A model generated the notes under the pieces. The model was not told the DNA's origin. It did not search any database and worked only from the letters and a program-made list of their open reading frames with translations. Shown piece after piece: positions 55,250-63,641 of a DNA stretch of 64,000 nucleotides; the first letter of the stretch is position 1, and each line of letters opens with the position of its first letter. The DNA comes from Porphyridium purpureum (Eukaryota > Rhodophyta > Bangiophyceae > Porphyridiales > Porphyridiaceae), in NCBI GenBank assembly GCA_008690995.1, contig VRMN01000002.1, positions 930,001 to 994,000 on the forward strand, given 5' to 3'. A program made the position numbers and the translations under genes.

Positions 55250-56341
55250 TCAGGCCGAATTTAGGGACCAGTTGTACGGCAAAAACTTGCAGCGTACGTT
55301 TTGACCAGACTCGACGAGTTCGACAAGCTGGGCACGCAGCCGCTTAGCATCCGGGTCGCGTGATTCAGCATCAATGTACGAGATGATTGTGCTGAGAAGG
55401 GCGCGGTCAGACGTATCATTTTCAGGACAAAAGTCCACGCGGTACCACTTGAAAATGCTCGACAGGTACACGAATCCCTGCCTGTCCTGATCCAAACGCA
55501 CATTTTCTTCGTCGGTGACAAACGATTGCGCCGCACCTTCCAACGCATAGTCCAAGTTATCTGCGTTGAAGCAGCGCACGGGCGGGCATGACTTTGCTCC
55601 GCAATTGAGCGCAAAGTGGATTCGAGCGTCTGGTGATTCGGTAATCGACGTCCACAGGCGCGGATCCCCACTCTTGAACGGCTTTCCTGAGAATGGTACA
55701 GGTCCTGGCTTGTTGCCTCGCAGCACCCCATGTTCAATGTCGTTGAGACTGTACTCAATGCCGCCAATGACGTACGCATTTTTTGCGTAGAACAAGAGCC
55801 GCTGCAAGAGGTTGGACGGTGGCGAATCCAGGATGGCGAGGCCATGAATAATCAGCGCATTGTAGACGTTCAGAAAGAATGCGATCCGTTCTGTGCGGTT
55901 CAGCAGCTGCGGTTGCACGTCGCGCAGCTGCTGAGCAACCACTTGATAATCCCGGAACTCGAGGCTGTTCCGGAGCGCCTTGTAGTCGACCGCGCTGCCG
56001 TCTTCACTCAGAAACTGCACGTACATGTCGAGAATTCTGCCGCGCAAACTCGCGGCAATCTTTTGCGTCGCGAGCTTCTGCTGCTCCACATCATGCGGCA
56101 CTTGCGCCTCATCGCCCAGCTCCTTTTTCTTCTGCAGCGCCACGCCGCCGTCCTCCTTATTCAAAATACTGGCGCGCAGCGCAACCGACAAGGCCGCTGC
56201 CCCCCTGACCGTGTTCTTTCCACACGGCCGCGTTGCGACGCCGCATCGAGGTCGTGAGCGATATCCAGCTCCTCGCCACGACGTCGCAACGGCCCAGCTC
56301 GGCAGAAGCAGCGCGAACGCAAATGGCAATCCTTCCATCAT
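55250..56341 (-). CDS. Secreted or membrane DUF547 protein
   Basis: The protein has 363 aa with an N-terminal hydrophobic signal-like segment (about 4-20). The DUF547 domain (about 130-300) shows F-F-L-N-V-Y-N-A-L-I-I-H and S-L-N-D-I-E-H-G-V-L-R-G. It also shows the signature H-F-A-L-N-C-G-A-K-S-C-P-P-V. The conserved Asn, His and Cys residues suggest an enzyme, possibly peptidase-like, but the biochemical role of this family is not established to my knowledge. The first two codons are both ATG. The leader strand is purine-rich in this gene's sense. Confidence 0.85.
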   Translation of the reverse strand: MMEGLPFAFALLLPSWAVATSWRGAGYRSRPRCGVATRPCGKNTVRGAAALSVALRASILNKEDGGVALQKKKELGDEAQVPHDVEQQKLATQKIAASLRGRILDMYVQFLSEDGSAVDYKALRNSLEFRDYQVVAQQLRDVQPQLLNRTERIAFFLNVYNALIIHGLAILDSPPSNLLQRLLFYAKNAYVIGGIEYSLNDIEHGVLRGNKPGPVPFSGKPFKSGDPRLWTSITESPDARIHFALNCGAKSCPPVRCFNADNLDYALEGAAQSFVTDEENVRLDQDRQGFVYLSSIFKWYRVDFCPENDTSDRALLSTIISYIDAESRDPDAKRLRAQLVELVESGQNVRCKFLPYNWSLNSA

Positions 56342-57208
56342 CCTTCTGCTCGCCCCTTCCCCCTTTCCACAATCCGCCTCTCCGCCACCAATCCCTACTT
56401 TATTCCTACCTCTTCGCCATCCAAAGGACGCGCTCGTTGGAAGCTGCCGCTCAGTTGAGATTAGTGAACCTGCGGTACAGTGACATCTCTAGCAAAGTTC
56501 GCTTCTGTGTTAGACTCGCGAACGCGTCCCTCGCGAGCTGAAGGTTCTTGCTTTCCGTTCTTCTGTCCCACTATGAGCGGGATGGGATGAGGTGACGTTA
56601 TTTCACAATGCCCTGATCTGGCGGGCCTCGTGATAAACACAGACGGTGAGCCGATAACATGGAGGCGCGTGGATCTGAAGAACGTGCAGTCGATGCCAGC
56701 CCATGACAACCGCATCACACCAAGCGGAACGTTCCACCGCGGCTTGTGATGCTCTTCTCTGTGCTGAAATGTCGCGCTCTGTGCCGCTGCCGCTGCCGCT
56801 GCCGCTGCAGCTGCTGCATGCATGTAGACACCCGAGCGCTTGTACTATACCTTTCAGGCCGTCATTATCATGCAGCCACCACGGCCAGCAAAGTCCGTCG
56901 ACGCACGATTCTAAACGGGTCAAATCAACCCTTTCATGACTTCACCGCATACGCCAACCGGTTCCACGTATCGCGCCGAATCGACAGAAGAAGTGAGAAT
57001 CGGTTTATTGGTTTATCGGCTCATGAGTGGATGTGAACCAATAGAGGTGGAAGTACAGCTGGAGGTCACACTCAACCGCTTGGGCGTCAGCCGCGACTTG
57101 GTGAGTCGGGGAAGTTTTGATGTGGGGGAAAGGCAGGAAGAAGAGATCGAAGACGGAAGAGAAGGTTTGAAGGTGAAGAGGAGGAGAGGGGCGGTGAGGT
57201 ATCCCTGA
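56342..57208. promoter_or_regulatory. Divergent promoter region with hexamer repeat
   Basis: An 867-base gap. GTACAGTG lies at 56475-56482, 134 bases from the DUF547 start. A GCCGCT hexamer repeat of about five units lies at 56781-56808. The lectin gene has a purine-rich sense leader at 57118-57200. No coding frame is supported. Confidence 0.45.
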
Positions 57209-58846
57209 ATGGGGAGGATGGGGAGAGCGTTTGTGGCTGTGGTGTTTGGTGTATTTGTCTCGATATGTGTGTTTGAGATTTGCGGGCAGGTGGACGCCGC
57301 GTCCAGGTCGAAGAGCTCCTCCGCCTCGTCGGCTTCGTCGTCGAAGAAGAAAACAGTCAATAAGGAGGAGGGAGAAAGTGCGGTCAAGATGGAGCTGCGC
57401 TCGCCCTTTGCGGTGTCTGGACTGCGAGGGCGATTGCTGAAGGACTGGTTCATGCAGGGTAGCGCTACTATCACAAGTGATGAGACCGGTCGCGATATCT
57501 TGGAACTGGCCCTGCCGCAGAAGGCGCAGACGGGGATGATCTACTCGGATCCGGTTGACTCGGTTGCTGGCTTTACCGTGAGGTTTGATTTCCGGCTCGT
57601 GCCGGCGTCCAAGTCCAAGCATCCCGCAGACGGGATGGCGTTCTGGGTGGTCACCGAAGAGCCGAAACTTGGTGGCGCCATTGGCATCTCAGAGGATTTC
57701 GTAGGACTCGGCGTAATCATTGACTCCTTTGCAAACTCGAAGCGCTTCAAAAGTCCGGCGTACGCGTATCCGGTCAGGGGAGATGGCTCTTTCCATTATT
57801 CAGACATGCGGGACGGCGCAGATACCGAACTCACGTCAGGATGCGAGCTTGAGCCTGCCGATTGGGAGAAAATAACCATCTCGTATGCTGAAGGCACGCT
57901 TCGAATGACGGTGGGTAGCAGGAAAAGTGGAACCAAGTACACGTGCTTCGAAGTCGACGTGGCCATGCCTGGTGCCTCCGGCGCGCTCATGAGCAATCGT
58001 CCGATATACTTTGCATTTTCAGCCCAGACCGGATACTACTTTGCACACCACCAGGTGCGCGACATCTCAATCCGTGCGTTCAGAGATTCCGACGAAGCCG
58101 CCTCGAATGCCAAGTCGGCCATGTCGGGCGCCACGAAACCGAAATCGTTGGATACGCACAACATATACAATCCAGATACACCAATCATGAACGAGAAGGA
58201 GATGCAAAAGCAGGATCCCGAGCCTTCGTCAAAGAGGTCAAAAAAAGAGCGAAAATCACGAAAGGAGCTGGAAGATGAAATTGATCAGCCCATGGACACG
58301 CTGGTACGAACCATGAAAATGCAGCTCAGGCTGATGAAAGACGAGGTTCCCAAGAGCACGTATGAGGGACTCAACATCGTGTCGGGTTCGTTGTACAGGA
58401 TTTTCGACGCCACAAACAAAAGAGCAAAGATTATTGCGCGAATTGCCGAACGATCCGAGTTGGCTCAAGCGGCCTTGAAGGAAGCAAAAGAACTTGATTC
58501 GCTCTTGGACCAGGATTGCGAGGCGTTGGGGAGCGCAGTCAGGCTCATGACCCAGCGAGTTGGGAGCATCACGCAAACTGCAAATTTCGTAGGCCACTAC
58601 GCAAAGAGAGCCGTTGAAAAACCACAGGAAAAGCTGAATGAAAATTTCATGCGTGGGCGTCACCATTTAGAAATCGGTGGCAAGAGCTTGCTTGTGATCG
58701 TGTTTGTTATAGTGACACAGGCGCTCGTGGTCGTCTTGCTGATCCACGCGAAGATTTTTGACGGTCTAGATATCAGCTCGGTGTTCAAGGCGCTGCAACC
58801 CAAAGCGGCAAGAAGGAAAGGACGCGGCGGAGCCATGTTCTCCTGA
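57209..58846 (+). CDS. L-type lectin cargo receptor, ERGIC-53/VIP36-like
   Basis: The protein has 545 aa. A signal peptide occupies about 1-33 and the L-type lectin domain about 68-295. The domain has G-M-A-F-W-V-V, V-G-L-G-V-I-I-D-S-F-A-N and the late strand Y-F-A-F-S-A-Q-T-G. A coiled-coil stalk follows at ~345-470, then a transmembrane segment at about 488-512 and a ~33-residue cytosolic tail. These receptors bind high-mannose glycoproteins leaving the ER. The tail ends in G-G-A-M-F-S and lacks the F-F export and K-K-x-x retrieval signals of ERGIC-53, though it has a basic A-A-R-R-K patch. The two adjacent ATGs (M1, M4) do not affect the call. Confidence 0.9.
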   Translation: MGRMGRAFVAVVFGVFVSICVFEICGQVDAASRSKSSSASSASSSKKKTVNKEEGESAVKMELRSPFAVSGLRGRLLKDWFMQGSATITSDETGRDILELALPQKAQTGMIYSDPVDSVAGFTVRFDFRLVPASKSKHPADGMAFWVVTEEPKLGGAIGISEDFVGLGVIIDSFANSKRFKSPAYAYPVRGDGSFHYSDMRDGADTELTSGCELEPADWEKITISYAEGTLRMTVGSRKSGTKYTCFEVDVAMPGASGALMSNRPIYFAFSAQTGYYFAHHQVRDISIRAFRDSDEAASNAKSAMSGATKPKSLDTHNIYNPDTPIMNEKEMQKQDPEPSSKRSKKERKSRKELEDEIDQPMDTLVRTMKMQLRLMKDEVPKSTYEGLNIVSGSLYRIFDATNKRAKIIARIAERSELAQAALKEAKELDSLLDQDCEALGSAVRLMTQRVGSITQTANFVGHYAKRAVEKPQEKLNENFMRGRHHLEIGGKSLLVIVFVIVTQALVVVLLIHAKIFDGLDISSVFKALQPKAARRKGRGGAMFS

Positions 58847-58971
58847 CACACTTGTTCTTGTTGAAGCAGTCGCGGCAATGGAGAAGCGAGTATGTAAAAA
58901 CGGCGGTTTGTGTCCTCGCGGAATGCAGTACATTTTTCTCATTCGGTAGCTATATCGTGCCGTTCTCGAGC

Positions 58972-59676
58972 TCAAGAGGATAAGTCTTTTAGTTGTGGTT
59001 TCCCCGTACCCGTGTCTGACGGATTCTGGCGCGTAGGATAGTAGTCTCGCAGAATGCGCGCGCGCTCGCGCAACTTCCATTTCGCAAACTCCTCTTCTAC
59101 CTCCTCAGGCCGGTCAGCATCGTCTACCTGACCGCAGTCATTGTCATCTTGCTCAGACGCGGCGGCTTTTGCAGCGCGCTCGATCATTTCTCTTGCGAGC
59201 TCGGCTCGCATTTCTTTTGCCCGGTGCGCTTCGTCTTCCTCTCGCCGTCTTCTTTCGTCTTCCTCTCGGCGCTCATGCTCGCTCACGCGCATCCCAGCAG
59301 CGACGTACTCTGGGGCTCCGATGCTCTTGACACGGCTTTGATACGCCGCCTCCTGCTCAGCGTCGTCGGCGGAATCCGATTCCGCTGACTCTGAATGCGA
59401 CGTCGCTTCCGAGGAAGTCCGGCTGCCAGTCCCATCGCTACTGCTAGCGGCCACCTCATCGCCGCCGTGTTCGGCACCAGCTCCAAGTGCATCTGCAGCA
59501 CGCACCGCAAATGCGAGAGGCTGTGGAGGTCCGGCTGCTGACGCTTGCTGCGCGGTTTGCGGTGCCGCGTGCGGCGTCGAGTTTGCAGTGGAGCCGGACG
59601 ACGACGAGTCACTTGCACTGTCGGCGGGGCGACCCGGCCAGAACGTGCGCACGGGTCGCCGTGACCGCGGAAGCAT
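58972..59676 (-). CDS. MFAP1: MFAP1-like spliceosomal protein
   Basis: The protein has 234 aa. The N-terminal R-R-P-V-R-T-F-W-P-G-R-P-A-D resembles the V-x-R-Y-x-x-G-x-x-P-D box of MFAP1. The C-terminal E-E-E-F-A-K-W-K-L-R-E-R-A-R-I-L-R-D resembles its Y-E-x-W-K-x-R-E-L-x-R-I-x-R-D box. Between them are acidic Ser-rich sequence and a charged single helix (R-R-E-E-D-E-R-R-R). MFAP1 is a B-complex spliceosome protein of about 440 aa in animals, so this one is roughly half length. Few introns are expected here, and a reduced spliceosomal factor would fit. The assignment rests on two short boxes. Confidence 0.62.
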   Translation of the reverse strand: MLPRSRRPVRTFWPGRPADSASDSSSSGSTANSTPHAAPQTAQQASAAGPPQPLAFAVRAADALGAGAEHGGDEVAASSSDGTGSRTSSEATSHSESAESDSADDAEQEAAYQSRVKSIGAPEYVAAGMRVSEHERREEDERRRREEDEAHRAKEMRAELAREMIERAAKAAASEQDDNDCGQVDDADRPEEVEEEFAKWKLRERARILRDYYPTRQNPSDTGTGKPQLKDLSS

Positions 59677-59832
59677 GGTGTTTCGCTCAAATTCAGGGGT
59701 ATAGCGATGGTGAAGCTCGCACCCGCAACTATCCGCACAAGTCCGAGAAATTGTCGGTATTTACTTATTTTGGATGGTCTGATACAGACAGAACAAACGC
59801 CGTGGATCCCGCCGCCTCACTCTGAATCCTTT

Positions 59833-60285
59833 CTAATCGACGTCCACGGCCATGGCGGTGCCGCCCTGCACCTCAGCCTCAGTGAACTTGCCCTTGCCTT
59901 TCTCAATCGCAGCTGATCGGTTCTTCCTTTCCAGAATCGCCTTGCGGTCCTTATCGAGCTTGATCTTGGTGATGACAACGTTGGACGGGTGCACGCCGAT
60001 GGGCATGGTCTGTCCGTTCTTCTTCTCGCGCAGCACACGGTCAATGTATATCACGAACTTCTTCCTGTAGCACGTTGTGACCTTGCCGTCCCGTCCCTTC
60101 AGCGCGCCGCGTTGAATCATGACTTCGTCGTCCTTGCGGATTGGCAACGAACGCACGTTGTACTTGGTTCGCAGCTCGCGCGACAACGGCGCGGACATGA
60201 TGACGCGTCGCACATGTGAAGGCGCGGAGAAGTGCGCCGCGCGGCTCTTCCGGCGCGACGAAGATACAGACGCCGAATACTTCAT
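59833..60285 (-). CDS. RPL26: Cytosolic ribosomal protein uL24 (RPL26)
   Basis: The protein has 150 aa, as in other eukaryotes. The match to RPL26 is nearly continuous: [29 protein letters not shown], then the KOW motif [19 protein letters not shown] follows. It binds 26S/28S rRNA in the large subunit near the peptide exit. The start is M-K-Y-S-A-S-V, like the animal M-K-F-N-P-F-V. The upstream leader is C/T-rich on the plus strand, so purine-rich in sense. Confidence 0.97.
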   Translation of the reverse strand: MKYSASVSSSRRKSRAAHFSAPSHVRRVIMSAPLSRELRTKYNVRSLPIRKDDEVMIQRGALKGRDGKVTTCYRKKFVIYIDRVLREKKNGQTMPIGVHPSNVVITKIKLDKDRKAILERKNRSAAIEKGKGKFTEAEVQGGTAMAVDVD

Positions 60286-60569
60286 CTTATCGCCTCTCTT
60301 CCTCCCTTCTCCTCCTGTTCTTCAACTCGTTCCCTCTGCCCGAAAATCCGTAAACTTTGTCCCTCCCCACGGCCGTCAACTTGTTCACTCACCCCCACTG
60401 AACCCACCTCGACTGAAACCCGCATACTCATATCAAAACACACCCAAAACATCACAACTTTTACAGGACCGCCGTCGATATGCATCGGCTGGAAACCCTC
60501 ATTCTAACCGTGCGCACACTCGACGCGGTTAGAGTCAGGGTTTCCAGATGACGGTTCATCGGTTTCGAC

Positions 60570-61442
60570 ATGCGATCTGGAGCTGCATGCGGAGAGGAGC
60601 TGCGAAGAGTTGGTACAAAGTCGGTGTGGGTCTGTGGGATCAGAGTTGGCTTGGCCCGCCCGCTCGAGTTCAGCATGACCACGGCATTCGTGCACGGAGG
60701 TGTGAGCCGCTTGGACCATGTCGTGGGCGCAAGTCTGCACGGAAATAGGTGTGAGCTTCGGTTTGGAAGACGTGACTGGCCGCTGCAGACGCGTTGCTTG
60801 GGTGGGCAAAGAGTGCGCGTGGTGTCGCTCTCCTCTCGTCGCTGGTGTATGTCTAGTGACTCGGTGAGCTCGGGTAGTGCCGAGGGAGAAGTCGTAAAGA
60901 AGGGCGATATTGTTCTGATCGCTATGCCATTTAACGAGTTCCGTGTCGCGCAGATTACGAGCGTCGATTCGTCAGGGAATACCGCAGATGTCGCTTTCTA
61001 CAGGAAGACTACCGACGAAGCATACGAACCCGACTCGGCGCAGCAGGAGACCTGGGAGCGCGTGAAGAAAATGACAAAGATGGCCGTGCGCGAGGTCGAC
61101 ATGGCAAAGAATCAGTTGCTCATTTCCGACAGCGTGATAGACCACGCGCGGTCAGTCCTCACAACGCGTGGTGGGGCTACCAGCGGGAAACAGAACGAGC
61201 CTGTTCTTGATGCACAAGATTCAGGAGCAGGAAACGCGCCAACGCGCAAGCAGGCGCTGCTTGGCGCTGCGATTGGCGGGGCCATGTCGATTGCCCTCTA
61301 TGGCTGGTATGCGAGACTAAATGCGACGCAGGATTTGGTCCCATCACAGGGCTTGCAGAGCATCGTCCTGGGAGCGTCTGTCTTATCCATGTTCACTAGT
61401 AGTGCGCTCGTTCTGTGGGCCGTTCTGCGCGCCGCCGAGTAG
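60570..61442 (+). CDS. Unknown protein with two C-terminal membrane segments
   Basis: The protein has 290 aa and I do not recognise it. The first ~95 residues are basic with few acids and could be an organelle presequence; alternative ATGs are at 60675 and 60846. A middle region (~108-150) starts K-K-G-D-I-V-L-I-A-M-P-F-N-E-F-R-V-A-Q-I, which looks like a small beta-barrel. Two hydrophobic segments follow at about 230-250 and 262-287, the first with G-A-A-I-G-G-A-M-S-I. Mitochondrial or plastid inner membrane is likely from this shape. It is divergent from RPL26. Confidence 0.65.
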   Translation: MRSGAACGEELRRVGTKSVWVCGIRVGLARPLEFSMTTAFVHGGVSRLDHVVGASLHGNRCELRFGRRDWPLQTRCLGGQRVRVVSLSSRRWCMSSDSVSSGSAEGEVVKKGDIVLIAMPFNEFRVAQITSVDSSGNTADVAFYRKTTDEAYEPDSAQQETWERVKKMTKMAVREVDMAKNQLLISDSVIDHARSVLTTRGGATSGKQNEPVLDAQDSGAGNAPTRKQALLGAAIGGAMSIALYGWYARLNATQDLVPSQGLQSIVLGASVLSMFTSSALVLWAVLRAAE

Positions 61443-61541
61443 TAAATAAAGTAGCACACGAAACGTTAAAAGTCAGAACATCCAGACGTCAGACTCTGGA
61501 GGGCTGTGCATTTAGGTGCTGTGTTGCCAATACCGCATGGC

Positions 61542-61934
61542 TCATGATAGAATTGACTTTGTGGCGTTGCCCTCGAGACTCGAAAGCTGTGTCCGCAAGT
61601 TGCCGGTTGTGTTAGCGAGCATTCTACTCCGTGGGCGTCTGCGCACGCCCAGTGGAGCGACAGGGCGACCTGCAGAGTCGCCAAAGAGGGTCCATAACCA
61701 CGTGAGATATACCGCTGCGACGACGTACCGAAACGGGGCGCTGCTCGACACACGCTCGATGAACAGCTGCATTGATTTGCGGCTTCCCAGCCCCGCTGCG
61801 GCGAGCCGCTCCGCCATCGTGAGCTCAGCAAACATGGCTTGGTACAGCAACAGCGCTGTTATTGTCCCGAAGAGTAGCCTCAACACCACTTGGCGCACCA
61901 CGATCCGCCTCTCCGGGTCATACTCAAGCGCCAT
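61542..61934 (-). CDS. Small membrane protein, unknown
   Basis: The protein has 130 aa from the ATG in M-A-L-E-Y-D-P-E-R-R. It has two hydrophobic helices, about 17-35 (L-R-L-L-F-G-T-I-T-A-L-L-L-Y) and 70-87 (Y-V-V-A-A-V-Y-L-T-W-L-W), then a basic tail. The frame stays open to 62195, with further ATGs at 62042 and 62078, but those overlap the divergent gene starting at 62041. I therefore prefer the short form. No family is recognised, and confidence that it is a gene is moderate. Confidence 0.5.
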   Translation of the reverse strand: MALEYDPERRIVVRQVVLRLLFGTITALLLYQAMFAELTMAERLAAAGLGSRKSMQLFIERVSSSAPFRYVVAAVYLTWLWTLFGDSAGRPVAPLGVRRRPRSRMLANTTGNLRTQLSSLEGNATKSILS

Positions 61935-62040
61935 CCTCTCGTCAGTCACGTCGATACTTGCTGTTGGAAGGTGGCAGAAAGAGGGCACAGACTTGGTCAA
62001 GTGGGTGCGTCTGGCTCGTTGACCAGTGGTGGCAACACAC

Positions 62041-62997
62041 ATGGCTTCAATGCGTATCAGTGCACTGCGCAGATGCATGCGCGCGCCTTCGTCGGCGCAT
62101 ATCACGGTGGGTGCGTCGGGGGCATGGAGGCAGGAAGTCCTTCGGCGTAGCGGGTCCCTGTGGTCACCGAGCAGGTGGACATCCTCCACAGCCAATATGG
62201 GCGGTGGCGTTGAGGCAAAAGGACAGTCAAAGACGGCACCACAAGACGTCCGCGAGAGCCATGCGCCGAATCAGGATGTGGGGCGCACATCATCGCAGCC
62301 GCATGCAGAGACGCTGTGGCAAAGGGTGTTCAAGGACACCGAGAAAGTGGACGGCCGGCAAAATTGGATTTTGAAGATGCTCGGTTGGTATGCACCGGAA
62401 GGGCGGGTGCGAGGAGCGTCGCGAGAAATCTTCCAGGATGCGATTACGGTATCAGAGAGCGACGGGTTTCTCAACATGCTCGGCATACGTGAAGCCGTTA
62501 AACCATCTTTCAATGTTCGCTTTGAATTCTTGGGTCTGCACTTGTGGATGGCATTTATCCCGCTGCGCAAGCTGGACAACATGGGCATGCTCGTTCAGCA
62601 GACTCTTTCAGATTTGTTCATGACGGAGCTTCAGAAGCGAATGTCCTATGAGGAGGGCATCGGCGCGCTCAGCCTGAGCAAGTGGGGCCGGGAGTGTGAG
62701 CAGATTTTTTTCGCGACAATGATCGCTTTGGACAAGGTTGTCTACGACTCGAGTGGGCGATGTGACCTGAGCCGCGAGGCTGTGTGTTCCGCCACCGAGG
62801 AAGTGCTTTTGAAAAACCTGGCCAGTCTGGAGAACGATCCTCACCGTGCCCGTCTGCTTGTGCAGTATCTCGCGAAAACGATCCATGGAATGCGTGGTCT
62901 GACACTCCAGGATTTGTACCAGGATGCCCACATTTTCAGCGTCGATTCCTTGCGGCGAGCAGAGATTCGTCGCGTCGCATTCCCGCGGCCAGAGTGA
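62041..62997 (+). CDS. UQCC1: Cytochrome bc1 assembly chaperone UQCC1/Cbp3
   Basis: The protein has 318 aa. The first ~55 residues are basic and Ser/Ala-rich, a clear mitochondrial presequence type. The ubiquinol-cytochrome c chaperone domain (about 160-300) shows L-G-L-H-L-W-M-A-F-I-P-L-R-K-L-D, then M-L-V-Q-Q-T-L-S-D-L-F-M-T-E-L-Q-K-R. Cbp3 with Cbp6 binds newly made cytochrome b at the mitoribosome exit. I chose the ATG at 62041; the frame opens at a GTG five codons earlier. Its start is 107 bases from that of the small membrane protein on the other strand. Confidence 0.85.
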   Translation: MASMRISALRRCMRAPSSAHITVGASGAWRQEVLRRSGSLWSPSRWTSSTANMGGGVEAKGQSKTAPQDVRESHAPNQDVGRTSSQPHAETLWQRVFKDTEKVDGRQNWILKMLGWYAPEGRVRGASREIFQDAITVSESDGFLNMLGIREAVKPSFNVRFEFLGLHLWMAFIPLRKLDNMGMLVQQTLSDLFMTELQKRMSYEEGIGALSLSKWGRECEQIFFATMIALDKVVYDSSGRCDLSREAVCSATEEVLLKNLASLENDPHRARLLVQYLAKTIHGMRGLTLQDLYQDAHIFSVDSLRRAEIRRVAFPRPE

Positions 62998-63039
62998 ACC
63001 AGTCTATGTTGTGCCGATTTAACCAGTCAGATAATAAAT

Positions 63040-63468
63040 ATGGATTCAGACAGCACGCCGCCGTGCGCGCCTTCGTGGGGAGAGTATAGCCTGCAGCACG
63101 TTCGCGAGAGCGCCGAGGCCTTTAGCGCCGAGCGCGAGTGGGAACAATTCCACACCCCGCGCAACTTGCTGCTTGCGCTTGTAGGAGAAGTGGGCGAACT
63201 CGCAGAACTGTTTCAATGGAAGGGAGACGCTGGCTGCGGCCCCGGATTGCCGGGCTGGAGCGACGCTGAGCGCGAGCATCTGGGTGAGGAAATGAGTGAC
63301 GTCCTCATTTACCTCATCCGGCTCGCGGACCGGTGCGGTGTGTCACTGGCAGAGGCTGTGAGGCTCAAGTTTGAGAAAAACGCTCTAAAGTATCCTGCGG
63401 AGCATGCGCGTGGCTCGGCTGCCAAGTACACGCAGCTCGCGGTGTCGGAACCGAAGACCAACTCGTGA
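63040..63468 (+). CDS. DCTPP1: dCTP pyrophosphatase (DCTPP1, all-alpha MazG-like)
   Basis: The protein has 142 aa. The metal-binding E-x-x-E and E-x-x-D motifs of all-alpha NTP pyrophosphatases are in place: G-E-V-G-E-L-A-E-L-F-Q-W near 50 and L-G-E-E-M-S-D-V-L-I-Y-L near 82. W-E-Q-F-H-T-P-R-N-L-L at the front is typical of DCTPP1. The enzyme hydrolyses dCTP and modified dCTP to the monophosphate and helps cleanse the nucleotide pool. It follows UQCC1 on the same strand after 42 bases, unusually close. Confidence 0.92.
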   Translation: MDSDSTPPCAPSWGEYSLQHVRESAEAFSAEREWEQFHTPRNLLLALVGEVGELAELFQWKGDAGCGPGLPGWSDAEREHLGEEMSDVLIYLIRLADRCGVSLAEAVRLKFEKNALKYPAEHARGSAAKYTQLAVSEPKTNS

Positions 63469-63641
63469 TCCCTTCGAATGGGGCAAAAGACGGTTCGCTG
63501 CCTTGATCAGATCAGGAACGCCGCGCGGAGTTCGAGGTCCAGCACACCGTCTGATAAAAGTGGAGCACATGGGCGGGTTACCAGCCAGGCTATTTTGCCG
63601 CATCATTGAATAAAACACAACTGCCGTTTATCAGGCCTACG

